Below, in pieces: positions 20,457 to 30,341 of a stretch of 64,000 nt of DNA. The notes beneath the pieces are model-generated. The model was given only the letters and a program-made list of their open reading frames with translations. It was not told the origin of the DNA and searched no databases. The DNA is taken from positions 372,001 to 436,000 of the forward strand of contig NZ_CAJZCD010000001.1 of the NCBI RefSeq assembly GCF_914768045.1. Direction: 5' to 3'. Origin of the DNA: Snodgrassella communis. Lineage in GTDB: Bacteria; Pseudomonadota; Gammaproteobacteria; Burkholderiales; Neisseriaceae. How positions within the stretch are numbered: the stretch's first letter is position 1; each line of letters starts with the position of its first letter. Both the position numbers and the translations under genes were made by a program.

Positions 20457-20489
20457 AAAAAGCCGGTACAAATGTACCGGCTTTTTTAT
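20457..20489 (+). terminator. Terminator of the yciB operon
   Basis: Stem AAAGCCGGTAC/GTACCGGCTTT around loop AAAT, then a run of T residues. It lies just after the last operon gene. Confidence 0.92.
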
Positions 20490-20566
20490 TTATACTTATG
20501 CATCAATCAATCCATCAACAAACTACTGATGAAACAAGCAACCTGCATTAACCTATCCTGCATAGC

Positions 20567-21004
20567 TTAATTTTGTGACTGATGTACCATCTGCACATAG
20601 GGCGTCCCGTCAGAAATATAGGGCGCTCCTTGTATTTGAAAACCATGCTGCTGATAAAATTTAAGCACCTGCCGCTGCGCCTCTATTTTAACTGGATACT
20701 TTACATAATGATTGTGCGCATAATGCATAATTAACTTAATCAGCTGATCCCCCAAGCCAGTGCCACGAACACTCGGATGTATCACAAACCGGCTGAACGT
20801 AAAATGAGCCCCAGCCAGAAACATACGTGCATAGGCCAGTATCTGCCCATCAAGCTGGTAATAAACATGCTTGGCCTGTAAGTCCCAGTCGTCCAGCTCA
20901 TGATAAATCCGCTGCTGCTCTACCATAAAAGTATCAATACGCAAACGTGCAATGCAGTAAAAATCATGAGACGAAAGTTCATTAAAATTCTTGATACACC
21001 ACAT
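20567..21004 (-). CDS. GNAT family N-acetyltransferase (ElaA-like)
   Basis: 145 residues of ElaA-type GNAT: FNELSSHDFYCIARLRIDTFMVEQ near the N-terminus, the acetyl-CoA loop VRGTGLGDQLI, and the C-terminal FYQQHGFQ. It transfers an acetyl group from acetyl-CoA to an unknown amine. The start at 21004 follows a strong GGGGGAG site; the ten-residue upstream extension is outside the family. Confidence 0.88.
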   Translation of the reverse strand: MWCIKNFNELSSHDFYCIARLRIDTFMVEQQRIYHELDDWDLQAKHVYYQLDGQILAYARMFLAGAHFTFSRFVIHPSVRGTGLGDQLIKLIMHYAHNHYVKYPVKIEAQRQVLKFYQQHGFQIQGAPYISDGTPYVQMVHQSQN

Positions 21005-21210
21005 AAACTCCCCCGTACTCCCTGTTAACAACACAACACTGAATACTCACATTCATCGTGCTAATCTCAATCTGCGAAATATACCAATGCAAAACACTCA
21101 AATTAGCATCAAAACCACTAAATTGACAACATGGTACTTGGCAAAGCTTGCCTCATCTGTATATCAACTACCGGTATCATACTGAAATTCCATTAGAAGT
21201 GATACAAACT

Positions 21211-21250
21211 AAAAAGAAAAACAGATTATCTGCCAACAAAACAGATAATC
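21211..21250 (-). terminator. Terminator of the YceI gene
   Basis: Stem GATTATCTG/CAGATAATC (21224-21232 with 21242-21250), followed on the minus strand by TGTTTTTCTTTTT. Confidence 0.75.
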
Positions 21251-21271
21251 CGTATACAGAAATAACTAATT

Positions 21272-21847
21272 TTACTGTCTGGCCGCTTCAATCTGAATAT
21301 TTAACTTCACATATCTACTGGCTGGCATAACTGTCAGATATTCATTAATACCCCATAGAGAACGATCAATCACAGTCTCAAAATCACCACCACAAACCTG
21401 AGTATGACTCATCGGGCTTTGATAACAATTAAATTTAGTCGCCCGTAACGTAACCGGATGTGTTTGCCCAACCATAGTTAACTGACCATGCAAGATCTTA
21501 ACCTTACCCTGCTTATCAAAATCCCAATTGTGAGATACAAAACGCAAAACCGGATATTGAGTAGCATTAAAAAAAGCCTTACCTTGCAGATGTTTATTGA
21601 ACTCACTACGCCCCGTATCCAGAGTACTGAGCGGAATAGTAATATCTACAGCACCGGTTTTCGCACCTGCATCATATTGCAGCTCGCCATTTAGATTATA
21701 AAAACCGCCCACGTTACTAGAAGTTGCAAAATGATCAAGCGTAAAACGCGCATTAGTATGTAATGGATCTATTTTATAATTGGCAGCCTCAGCTGACACA
21801 GCAATGCCCAGCAAAGCTGCCATTAAAATACCTGCTAATCTGTTCAT
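21272..21847 (-). CDS. YceI family periplasmic protein
   Basis: 191 residues with a signal peptide (MNRLAGILMAALLGIAVSAEA|A). The YceI lipocalin-like barrel shows YKIDPLHTNARFTLDHFATS, VDITIPLSTLDTGRSEFNKHL and LTMVGQTHPVTLRATKF. Family members bind isoprenoid-type lipids and are often induced by alkaline or osmotic stress. A Cys pair (NCYQ...VCGGDF) could form a disulfide. A canonical AAAGGAG lies upstream. Monocistronic, with its own terminator. Confidence 0.93.
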   Translation of the reverse strand: MNRLAGILMAALLGIAVSAEAANYKIDPLHTNARFTLDHFATSSNVGGFYNLNGELQYDAGAKTGAVDITIPLSTLDTGRSEFNKHLQGKAFFNATQYPVLRFVSHNWDFDKQGKVKILHGQLTMVGQTHPVTLRATKFNCYQSPMSHTQVCGGDFETVIDRSLWGINEYLTVMPASRYVKLNIQIEAARQ

Positions 21848-22022
21848 GAGTAAACTCCTTTATAGTATTTGCCTCACATTTATAATATTAACGTGAATAC
21901 CTAAGCAGTAAAATCCCACAGAGTAAAAGCATTATTTCTTTAAAAGAAACAATTTCAGATATTTATATATATTATGATTAGCTGATTCAGCTCGCCTGAG
22001 GTGGCAAACAGATGGTCATTAT

Positions 22023-23342
22023 CTATCGCCAGTCAAATACCGCTATAGATTCGACATGCGCAGTTTGCGCAAACAGATTCATAATACCGCCGGCACGATA
22101 AAGATAACCACGCTTCACTAACAAACCAGCATCGCGTGCCAGCGTTGCTGGATCACAGGAAATATAAACAATTCTGCGTGGAAGCTGCCGATCCTCCAGC
22201 TCATTTAAAGCCAGTATTAAAGCCTGAGCACCAGCTCGTGGCGGGTCAAGCAGCCATTTATGCGCATAACCGAACCGGCGCAGACGTTGTCCATTCATAG
22301 CAAAAAGATCAGCCTGCTGAAAATGGGTCAACTGCGCCAAACCATTATGTTGCGCATTACTGCCGGCACGCCGGCACATCGCCGCCATGCCTTCCACACC
22401 TACTACTTCTGCCTGCATCCGTGCAATCGGCAAACTAAAATTACCCAGCCCACAAAACCAGTCAATAATCCGCTCGCCGGCCTGTGGCTGCAACCACTGC
22501 ATGGCTCGCCGTACCATCAACTCATTAGTAGCCTGATTAACCTGCGTAAAATCTTCAGGCTGATAACGAATCTCAAGCTCATATTCAGATAAACGATAAG
22601 CCAGTACCGAATCCTGCGATGCCGATTGCAAAACTGTTGTACCACCAGTTTGCAACCACCATTGCCACAAACAACCGCTTTGTTGTTGCAGCTGTGTCAG
22701 CAAACAATCAACCTGCGTCCGCATTTTCTGACTTATGCCGCCACAAACCTGCAAAGTAAGCGCAATAACCTCATTTCCCTGATGCAGCATCAACCCTTCC
22801 ACACTGCCTACAGGCCAGCTTTGCAATAATGTTTTAATTGGCTTCAAAGCCTCAGACAGCACCACCGGTAACACCAGACAACCATCAACATCTACAATCG
22901 CATGAGACTGTCCGGTCTGAAATCCCAACTTTAACTGGCCATCCTCATACACAGCACTTAAACGCACCCGTTCACGATAACGCCAAGGCAAACCATAAAT
23001 TGGTGGCATCAGCTCATCTGGCTGCACCTTACCCAAACGGCGCATCTGATTCAGCCACGCACGCTGCTTCAACGCCACCTGCGTAGTAAATTCGATATGC
23101 TGGCTATTACAGCCACCACAACGCTCATAATATTCACAAGGTGGTTGTAGCCGTGCGTTACCCGATATCAATACCCGGCTGATTCTGCCCTCTGTGTAGG
23201 ATTTTTTCACCCGTACTGGCTGCCACTCTACCACCTCACCCGGTAAAGCATCATCAATAAAAACAGCCTTGCCATCTACCCGGGCAACACCGCGCCCTTC
23301 CTGATTCCAGTCAATAATCTTTGCTATAAACCGTTGTTCCAA
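22023..23342 (-). CDS. rlmD: 23S rRNA (uracil-1939-C5)-methyltransferase RlmD
   Basis: RlmD methylates uridine 1939 of 23S rRNA with S-adenosylmethionine. The 439 residues contain the N-terminal TRAM domain, the [4Fe-4S] cysteines Cys69, Cys75 and Cys78 (CEYYERCGGC), the SAM-binding IIDWFCGLGNFSLP and the catalytic-Cys motif VYISCDPATLARD. The start is TTG at 23342 with GAGGG seven bases upstream. It is divergent from the L,D-transpeptidase gene. Confidence 0.95.
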   Translation of the reverse strand: MEQRFIAKIIDWNQEGRGVARVDGKAVFIDDALPGEVVEWQPVRVKKSYTEGRISRVLISGNARLQPPCEYYERCGGCNSQHIEFTTQVALKQRAWLNQMRRLGKVQPDELMPPIYGLPWRYRERVRLSAVYEDGQLKLGFQTGQSHAIVDVDGCLVLPVVLSEALKPIKTLLQSWPVGSVEGLMLHQGNEVIALTLQVCGGISQKMRTQVDCLLTQLQQQSGCLWQWWLQTGGTTVLQSASQDSVLAYRLSEYELEIRYQPEDFTQVNQATNELMVRRAMQWLQPQAGERIIDWFCGLGNFSLPIARMQAEVVGVEGMAAMCRRAGSNAQHNGLAQLTHFQQADLFAMNGQRLRRFGYAHKWLLDPPRAGAQALILALNELEDRQLPRRIVYISCDPATLARDAGLLVKRGYLYRAGGIMNLFAQTAHVESIAVFDWR

Positions 23343-23460
23343 ACTGTACCCTCAAACCAGAGAAATGGTCGTAAATAAACTTAACTGTATTTATTTTCTC
23401 ACATTGTTGACGAATTACGTTATGATTATATTCATATTCTCATGCCGGATTTTTAGAATA

Positions 23461-24459
23461 ATGTTGAAACCAATACTTTGCGCATTAACCACCACCATCA
23501 TATCTACAAGTGCCTATGCAGCCATTCCTATGCCTGACTATGCCGTACCTAGTCAGGGGCAGCAGGTCATCCTGAATATCCCCCAATTGCGGTTATTTTT
23601 ATTTCAGGACGGAAAATTAATCAAAACCTATCCGATAACAGTTGGCAAAGCCAGTACACAAACTCCGCTGGGTGAATACAAAATTGGAGCCAAAGTCAAT
23701 AATCCAACTTGGAGCGTACCACTCAGCATTCAGAAAGAAATGGCCGCAAGCGGTAAAACCGTACAAAAATCGGTACCGCCCGGCCCTAATAACCCACTTG
23801 GCCCTGTATTTGTGCGCCTAGGCGCTCCTCGTCTGGGTTTGGGTATCCATGGCACCAACGTACCCAGTAGCGTACCCGGCGTACGCAGTCACGGCTGTGT
23901 ACGTTTACGCAGTCCAAATGCACTGGACTTTGCCGCTGCCGTACAAAGCGGTGCCGATGCCGCCGTAATTTACCAGCAGGCTTCCGTAAACACCGATGCA
24001 CAAAACGACATCTGGATTGCCGTTTACCGAGACCCCTATAGCAAGCGCAATCTGAACAAAAAGCTATTGAGCCAAAGTATCAACTCATGGGCAGAGCAAC
24101 ACCAGCTACAAGTAAATCACAAGCGTTTAAATAATGTTCTGAGTAAACCGAGCAATACGTTAATCTGCCTGACCTGTAGTGCCGGTAAAACCAAAGTCAG
24201 CGGTAATCTGAGTTCACTACAATGGACTAGCGGTAAAGGTGAAATCGTTGAATTGAAATATACCAACGCACCAGATAACAAATCAAAACAGGAAATTGTA
24301 CCTGAAAGCAATAATATTGAGGTTGATGAAGACGCAGATGAAGCACCAAAGCAGAACATCACTCCCCTGCATCCGGCTTCCACACCAGCCAATAAACAAA
24401 CAATACCTGAACAGCCTATTCCTGCCTCATCTGAATCAGGATTTGATGCATTGATGTAA
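23461..24459 (+). CDS. L,D-transpeptidase (YkuD domain)
   Basis: 332 residues. The signal peptide (MLKPILCALTTTIISTSAYA|A) fixes the start at 23461; an ATG 32 codons upstream adds a second hydrophobic stretch and is less likely. The YkuD domain shows QVILNIPQLRLFLFQDGKLIKTYPI, then the catalytic GIHGTNVP...SHGCVRLRS with the active Cys. Such enzymes make 3-3 crosslinks in peptidoglycan or attach lipoprotein to it. The C-terminal third (from about residue 260) is a polar, acidic tail of unknown role. Confidence 0.93.
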   Translation: MLKPILCALTTTIISTSAYAAIPMPDYAVPSQGQQVILNIPQLRLFLFQDGKLIKTYPITVGKASTQTPLGEYKIGAKVNNPTWSVPLSIQKEMAASGKTVQKSVPPGPNNPLGPVFVRLGAPRLGLGIHGTNVPSSVPGVRSHGCVRLRSPNALDFAAAVQSGADAAVIYQQASVNTDAQNDIWIAVYRDPYSKRNLNKKLLSQSINSWAEQHQLQVNHKRLNNVLSKPSNTLICLTCSAGKTKVSGNLSSLQWTSGKGEIVELKYTNAPDNKSKQEIVPESNNIEVDEDADEAPKQNITPLHPASTPANKQTIPEQPIPASSESGFDALM

Positions 24460-24495
24460 GCGGATACCATCAGGCTGTTTAATGGTTGCAAGAAA

Positions 24496-24822
24496 TTAAC
24501 TATTGGGTAAAAAATCTCCCAGCAATTGCCATAAAACAGCCTTGTCTGCAGCCTTGAGCCGCTTTAGCCGATATTCACATCGTGCTGCTGCGGCTTTAGT
24601 TATACCCACACAAACCAGACGCATCTGAAGTGGCGGATACATACGCGTATACCGGGCACCATTCCCCGAACAGTGTGCCTGCCAGCGTTGTGCCGGCCGG
24701 TTAGTAATCCCGCAATAAAATGCACCATTAGCACAATACAGCAAATAAACCGCCCAACCAGCATCCGCCTGTGGTAAAGGAGGCAATGCAGCCAGAATAG
24801 ATGCCGATAAAACCACTACCAT
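24496..24822 (-). CDS. GIY-YIG nuclease family protein (UPF0213)
   Basis: 108 residues with the GIY-YIG fold in the variant YLLYCANGAFYCGITN, then the conserved Arg in RWQAHCSGNGARYTR. UPF0213 proteins are stand-alone GIY-YIG domains of unclear DNA substrate. The start is uncertain: ATG at 24822 gives a hydrophobic N-terminal stretch not usual for the family, so the true start may be a non-ATG codon near the fold. Convergent with the L,D-transpeptidase gene. Confidence 0.8.
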   Translation of the reverse strand: MVVVLSASILAALPPLPQADAGWAVYLLYCANGAFYCGITNRPAQRWQAHCSGNGARYTRMYPPLQMRLVCVGITKAAAARCEYRLKRLKAADKAVLWQLLGDFLPNS

Positions 24823-25248
24823 CGTCCAGACCAACCAACTCTTAAAAATTCAGATAAAAATACCCATACCAGACAGCCTATCCACATCAGCAAGGAAAAA
24901 TCGTAACCATACCGGCAATGCCTGATTTACCCATCATACAGAAACAGCTATCAAGCCGAAAACAACCCATATGTTTAAGTAGCATTACAGCAGATAAAAC
25001 GTTTTCATTTATTCCCAAAATATTAAACATTTTGCATGAAATATAGCACAAACCCAAATCACAGCCCTAGCAGATAGATAGTATCGGCATATCTAATCAA
25101 TATGCTGGCCTTGCTCCGTAAACAAACCATAACCACCGAATACCGAAAGCATACCCCATGCTGCACCTGCTAATCCCCCCATCTGGCATCTTCTTTTCAC
25201 AGTTTCATCAGTTCTGCCTGCTTCATTTCCTACCTTAATTTAGATTAT
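24823..25248. other. Intergenic region without recognised gene
   Basis: About 430 bases, A/C-rich on the plus strand, no coding signal. At its right end an AT-only imperfect inverted repeat (25249-25260 with 25280-25292) abuts the stop codon of the next gene and may act as a weak terminator. Confidence 0.5.
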
Positions 25249-25291
25249 GAATTTTATAATTTGCTACCTAAAATCGATTATTATAAAAATT

Positions 25292-26206
25292 CTATTTGCT
25301 TCTAACGCCTTTAATTGCCTCATTAGGCACTTCAAATTCTATCGGACTATCAGTTGCATTATGAATTGATTTAGCAGGAATTTGGAATTTAGTTTTCGTA
25401 CCAATATTGGTCATCAGAATATTTATATGGTCTAATTGATATACAGATGAACAATTCATCTTATCAAAATGGTCTTTTTTTTCATTATTATCAAATATAT
25501 CTTGATAATTTTTATCCAGATAGATCGTAACATCAGATTGTCTTACGCCAATTAAAGAAAGGGTAATATTAGTTAGACCAACATAGATACCAGAAACAGC
25601 AATTAGTGGCATGATAAATATACCTACTCTGAAAAGGAACTTTGAAGAAATCTTTATATTCCATATATAGAAATATAGCCTTCTATCGTTTTCTTCACTG
25701 GGCTCAGATTCATTTTTTAGCTTTAGCTCTTCCCATTGAGAAATAAAAACATTCATACAACCAACACAAAAAATTGCCATATAGGCTGTGAACCCAAAAA
25801 CCAGACCTCTTTGTAAACTACTTGATTGAATCCATATTCTATAAGCGATAAACAAAATCAGAATGTTTGCAATTACGCTTAAACAAAGAATAAAAAGTCG
25901 ATCTTTAGAGAAAGTAACAGGATTAATTTTTTTCTTGATAAGAATTTTGTATATTTGCTTTTCAAATAAAATTAAAAATAACTTGCTAGCCAAATGTAAT
26001 ACACCAATAAAAACAATATATAAAATCCCAAATATGGCAAATATGCATAAACAAAATAGTACATCACCAACAGACAATCCAGCAGGAAAAAATCTTATTG
26101 TACAACAATAGAATATTATAATAATTGTACCAATGACATTACCTATAATCCCAAATACCCCAAGAGTATTTTTGATAACTCTTAAATTAGATTCCAACTT
26201 ATCCAT
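25292..26206 (-). CDS. Polytopic membrane protein of unknown function
   Basis: 304 residues, family not recognised. About five hydrophobic segments occur (roughly 15-35, 45-75, 105-130, 135-155 and 190-215), with a charged loop KNESEPSEENDRR between the last two and a soluble C-terminal ~85 residues that contains two Cys-free beta-like stretches. Base composition is clearly AT-richer than the flanking GIY-YIG and proP genes, which hints at acquisition. A good ribosome binding site (AAGGGAAGA) supports the start. Confidence 0.7.
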   Translation of the reverse strand: MDKLESNLRVIKNTLGVFGIIGNVIGTIIIIFYCCTIRFFPAGLSVGDVLFCLCIFAIFGILYIVFIGVLHLASKLFLILFEKQIYKILIKKKINPVTFSKDRLFILCLSVIANILILFIAYRIWIQSSSLQRGLVFGFTAYMAIFCVGCMNVFISQWEELKLKNESEPSEENDRRLYFYIWNIKISSKFLFRVGIFIMPLIAVSGIYVGLTNITLSLIGVRQSDVTIYLDKNYQDIFDNNEKKDHFDKMNCSSVYQLDHINILMTNIGTKTKFQIPAKSIHNATDSPIEFEVPNEAIKGVRSK

Positions 26207-26240
26207 ATTTTCTTCCCTTATAAAATTGCAAACCAGAATG

Positions 26241-26286
26241 TAAAAAAGCCACTAATATTAACCCAAACAGGCTAACATTAGTGGCT
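26241..26286 (-). terminator. Terminator of the ProP-like gene
   Basis: Stem AGCCACTAAT/ATTAGTGGCT (26247-26256 with 26277-26286) with a 20-base loop, followed on the minus strand by six T residues. Confidence 0.8.
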
Positions 26287-26314
26287 AAAATTTCAGCTAG
26301 GAATAACGAACTAA

Positions 26315-27880
26315 TCACTCCATTTTCGGATGCAAATCAACATACTGCTGTTTGCGTTTTTCCAGCTCCTGTATCTGCTCCTGCAAGTTGGCAATGGCAG
26401 CATCAATATCGTCCACACTCTGCTCAATATGCTCATACGTTTCAGCCAGCAACTCGCGTGCTTCCTTTTTATTCGAAGCCGAAGGAGAGACGCCACGCAA
26501 TGGACGGTTAGCTGTTTCTTTCAGATAAATACCGGTAACAATTCCGATACCACCCACCACCATCAGATAATAGGCCGGAATAAACAAATTATCAGTGGCA
26601 TCCACCAGTGCCGCGGCGATAGTCGGCGTTAAACCGGCAACAATAATCGCAATATTAAAAGCACTCGCCAGTGCACTGTAGCGGATACGCGTAGGAAACA
26701 GCGCCGGTAAAGTGGATGCCATCACCCCAGTAAAGCAATTCAGAATCAGTGCCAGAATAAACAGGCCAAGAAAAATCAGTCCTACCTTGCCACTGGTAAT
26801 CAGCTGAAAACAGGGAATGGCCAAAACCAGCAGCGCAACAGAACCACCGATAACAAACGGCTTGCGCCCGATTTTGTCACTAACAAAACCGATAATCGGC
26901 TGCATAAACATCATGCCAATCATAATCGCAATAATAATCAGCACACCGCGGTCTTCACCATAATGCAGATTGTGCGACAAATAGCTGGGCATATAGGTCA
27001 GCAACATGTAATAGGTAATATTGGTGGTTAATACCAGCCCTACACTTACCAGCAGCGTACGCCAGAAACGCCGCATAATTTCCATAAACGAAACCCGCGG
27101 ACGACTGCTCACTTCTTCCTGTTCTTCTTTTTCCATCATATCCAGATGTTTCTGGAATGCCGGTGTTTCCTCAGCAGCATGGCGCAGGTATAAACCTAAC
27201 AAACCCAAAGGTGCGGCCAGAAAAAACGGAATGCGCCAACCCCATGAGAGAAAATGCGCTGAACCCATAATATTTTCCAGCAATACTACTATCCCGGCGC
27301 CCAGCACAAAACCACATATGGATCCAAAATCCAAGAAACTGCCGAGAAAGCCACGCTGGCGGTCAGGCGAATATTCTGCTACGAAAATCGCTGCCCCAGT
27401 ATATTCACCACCAACCGAAAATCCCTGTGCCAGCTTGCACAGCAGCAGCAATAGTGGCGCCCAGATACCAATACTGTTATACGATGGTATCAGCCCGATA
27501 CAAAAAGTACTGAGCGCCATAATAATAATTGTAGTCGACAATACTTTTTGCCGGCCAAAGCGGTCACCAAGAATTCCAAAAAACACACCACCCAGCGGGC
27601 GCACCAGAAACGGCACAGAAAACGTACCCAATGCAGCAATCATCTGCACACTGGGAGACGCCGATGGAAAAAATACCTGCCCCAGCGCATAAGCCACAAA
27701 ACCATACACGCCAAAATCAAACCACTCCATAGCATTGCCCAGTGCTGCGGCAGAAATCGCCTTTCTGAGCTTAGTCTGATCAACAATTGTGATGTCGTGT
27801 AATTCCAGCGTACCATTCTGGGTAGGAATCAATGGTGGTACATGAGAAGAAGCCTCATTCTGTTCATTAGTTGCTGTCAT
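26315..27880 (-). CDS. proP: MFS transporter, metabolite:H+ symporter family (ProP-like)
   Basis: 521 residues with twelve predicted membrane segments and MHS-family signatures: GNAMEWFDFGVYGFVAYALG at the first helix, GDRFGRQKVL, and QGFSVGGEYTGAAIFVAEY. The C-terminal tail is a likely coiled coil (DDIDAAIANLQEQIQELEKRKQQY), as in E. coli ProP, where it tunes osmotic activation. The role is therefore probably osmoprotectant (proline/betaine) uptake, though other MHS substrates are possible. The start at 27880 has GAGAGGG upstream; further upstream ATGs lack one. Confidence 0.85.
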   Translation of the reverse strand: MTATNEQNEASSHVPPLIPTQNGTLELHDITIVDQTKLRKAISAAALGNAMEWFDFGVYGFVAYALGQVFFPSASPSVQMIAALGTFSVPFLVRPLGGVFFGILGDRFGRQKVLSTTIIIMALSTFCIGLIPSYNSIGIWAPLLLLLCKLAQGFSVGGEYTGAAIFVAEYSPDRQRGFLGSFLDFGSICGFVLGAGIVVLLENIMGSAHFLSWGWRIPFFLAAPLGLLGLYLRHAAEETPAFQKHLDMMEKEEQEEVSSRPRVSFMEIMRRFWRTLLVSVGLVLTTNITYYMLLTYMPSYLSHNLHYGEDRGVLIIIAIMIGMMFMQPIIGFVSDKIGRKPFVIGGSVALLVLAIPCFQLITSGKVGLIFLGLFILALILNCFTGVMASTLPALFPTRIRYSALASAFNIAIIVAGLTPTIAAALVDATDNLFIPAYYLMVVGGIGIVTGIYLKETANRPLRGVSPSASNKKEARELLAETYEHIEQSVDDIDAAIANLQEQIQELEKRKQQYVDLHPKME

Positions 27881-28078
27881 GGTAACCCTCTCATTATTAA
27901 TATTAAAATGATTCCTCAGCATTATAACACGCAACCAAAAAGGTGCTTTATGCTTGAATTTTAAAGAAATCTACTAACAGCATAATCGAATAAAGGCTTA
28001 CTGCGCTACTATTATTTTATTTCCACCAAATTTTTAAACCATTTCACTAACGATTCACCATACCATGATGCAGCTTAC

Positions 28079-30211
28079 TCAACTATCAGCCTGTAGCGCC
28101 TGTCTATACAATGGCAGCTGCACATGAATTTGCTGTAACTGCCGCCATAGCACTTTCTCCACCATATCATCAGCCGGCTTTGGCTTACTCAGCTTCAACA
28201 AATCGCCAGTAGCTTTCCACTGCGCCCGAAACACAGAGTCATCAGAATTTTGTGTCATCAGTTCCGCCAGACTGATGGCAATCGTACACCAATGCTGTAC
28301 CTGCTTTGGCGTTAGCAGCGGGCGCACACGGTCTACCTGCATACGAATCGCACCCAGTGCTGAAATACAGCTAAGCAGCACATAATTCAGTTGCAGCAAA
28401 ATTTTACCTTTACCCAGATGCTGCCCGTAGCGCTTTGGTTCCATCGACATATCTGCCACAGTATTACTTAACATAACAGCCAGTTCATGCGCATTGCGTC
28501 GTGCAATACGATAAACCACATCATCACAGTGCCCATTCTGTAACTGTTGTGCTACCTGCCGCAGATAAGCAGCGTCACAGCACAAGGCACGGATGGCAAT
28601 CCGCCCTAACGTCAGATAACGCCAGTCCGGCCATAGATAAGCTACTGCACACCATGCCAGCGCCGAACCCAGAATCGTATCCACAAACCGCGACAACATG
28701 GCAGATTGCGTATCCATACCAATAATCGCAAAACCCACCAGTACCTGTACCGTAATAAAAAACGTGGAGAAACTGTAACGGCGCACTCTGAACGCAAAAA
28801 ACAACACCGTACTCACCACCACAATCATCAGCCGGCCAGCCAGTGTAGGCACAAAATACGGTAACACCGAGCCCACTACTACCCCAAGCAGCGTACCCAG
28901 TATGCGCTGCTTCAAGCGGGTAGTGGTTGCCGAATAATTCGGCTGGCACACAATCACACCAGTGAGTAAAATCCAGTAGCCCATTTTTAACTGGGCACCT
29001 TCAACTACCGCACAAGTCACGGCCGTCAGAATCGCCAGTCTGATTGCATGGCGCATCACATTCGACTGCAAAGTAAAATGTGTTTTTAATGCAGGCAGAA
29101 TATCACGTATTCGGTCAACATCCTGCCCTGCAATCTGCATATCGCCAGCCTCCTGACTGATACCTGCAACCTTTACCTGCTCCAGCCACAGCAGTTGCTC
29201 ATTAATCGTCAGAATATTGGCAATCAGCTGCTGCAAACCCGGCATGTCCTCATCCATACCATATTCAGCACAATAACGCTCCACCGCCTGCTGCACTCCT
29301 GTTCCGGCACGCTGGAGCATCATATTAAACACATAGGGCTTATTCTCATGCAGACACTCACTCATCTGCCGGCAAGCCTGCGCCTGTAACACAATCAAGC
29401 GCTGAATGCGGTAAATCAAATCTGAATGCGCCAGCCTGTGTGCCAATGCAGCATAATCCACATGGCGTGAACTAATCCGCTCATGAATATTCTGGGCAGT
29501 GAGATAATATTGCAGCAGCGTACCAATACCGCGCTGGCGGTGCTGCCGACGCAAGCGGTAAAACAGTGCCGTGCGGCACCGGTTAAAATCATCAATCACT
29601 GCCGTATTCTTCATCGCCAGTGCCAGCTCTTTCTCAGCAAGCAAATCCGCCTCATCTGGGTCAAAAAACTGTGCTTTCACCAGCATATAATCCGCCAGTC
29701 TGGCAAAAGCACCAGCCAGATTGTCCTGTACCGGCCGATTTGGAAACAACAGATGCAGCATCAGCGTACAGACACTGAACAGACTAGTGCCACAAACCAG
29801 CATCAGCGGATTGGTATACCACGGCAAATGCGGCGAATAAGTCAGCACCGTATACAACATTACCAGCAGCGTACCAAAAGCAATTGTCCGGTAGCGCACA
29901 TCAATTGCACCCATCATCGTCATACTGAATGACGCCCATATCAGCAGCAACGAAAACATCAGCGGATGCCCGAATGTCCACTGCACTGCCGTAGCGGCAA
30001 GCGAAAAATGCACCAACGTAATAAACAGATTGCGCAACCGGCCGGTAAAGCCATCATCCAGATCCACCAGCCCGCCAGCAATAATACCCAGAAACAGTGC
30101 CGTACTTTCCGCAGTGTTACCCGTATACCACACCCACCATGCTGCCAGCACCATGCTCAGCAGCATCGGTAGATTAGTCAGATAACCCGTACGCACCGGA
30201 ATTACTCGCAT
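28079..30211 (-). CDS. YccS/FUSC family inner membrane protein
   Basis: About 710 residues with the two-module FUSC/YccS layout. The N-terminal membrane block has about six helices (NLPMLLSMVLAAWWVW, GIIAGGLVDLDDGFTGRLRN). A helical soluble middle follows (about 180-385). The second membrane block starts around HAIRLAILTAVTCAVVEG and includes GYWILLTGVIVCQPNYSATTTRLKQR, the most conserved FUSC motif. The C-terminus is soluble. Family members are linked to efflux of aromatic or other small molecules; the substrate is unknown. Start ATG at 30211 with GAGG upstream. Confidence 0.9.
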   Translation of the reverse strand: MRVIPVRTGYLTNLPMLLSMVLAAWWVWYTGNTAESTALFLGIIAGGLVDLDDGFTGRLRNLFITLVHFSLAATAVQWTFGHPLMFSLLLIWASFSMTMMGAIDVRYRTIAFGTLLVMLYTVLTYSPHLPWYTNPLMLVCGTSLFSVCTLMLHLLFPNRPVQDNLAGAFARLADYMLVKAQFFDPDEADLLAEKELALAMKNTAVIDDFNRCRTALFYRLRRQHRQRGIGTLLQYYLTAQNIHERISSRHVDYAALAHRLAHSDLIYRIQRLIVLQAQACRQMSECLHENKPYVFNMMLQRAGTGVQQAVERYCAEYGMDEDMPGLQQLIANILTINEQLLWLEQVKVAGISQEAGDMQIAGQDVDRIRDILPALKTHFTLQSNVMRHAIRLAILTAVTCAVVEGAQLKMGYWILLTGVIVCQPNYSATTTRLKQRILGTLLGVVVGSVLPYFVPTLAGRLMIVVVSTVLFFAFRVRRYSFSTFFITVQVLVGFAIIGMDTQSAMLSRFVDTILGSALAWCAVAYLWPDWRYLTLGRIAIRALCCDAAYLRQVAQQLQNGHCDDVVYRIARRNAHELAVMLSNTVADMSMEPKRYGQHLGKGKILLQLNYVLLSCISALGAIRMQVDRVRPLLTPKQVQHWCTIAISLAELMTQNSDDSVFRAQWKATGDLLKLSKPKPADDMVEKVLWRQLQQIHVQLPLYRQALQADS

Positions 30212-30292
30212 CACACCGCCTCTATTTACTAAAAAAATACCATTTAATTCATTTTAACAAGCTGGCAGTTCAGCCAGATGATTTAGCATACC

Positions 30293-30320
30293 AAAAAAGC
30301 CGGCCACAACAGGCCGGCTT
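30293..30320 (-). terminator. Terminator of glnS
   Basis: Stem AAGCCGGCC/GGCCGGCTT (30297-30305 with 30312-30320), followed on the minus strand by a T run. Confidence 0.88.
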
Positions 30321-30341
30321 GCTGCACAAACACAAGTACCT

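Noticed and set aside
20713-20740. Sequence resembling a XerCD dif site (one arm and centre match well).
   Set aside because: The second arm matches at only about five of eleven positions, and the sequence lies inside the acetyltransferase coding region, so chance similarity is more likely.
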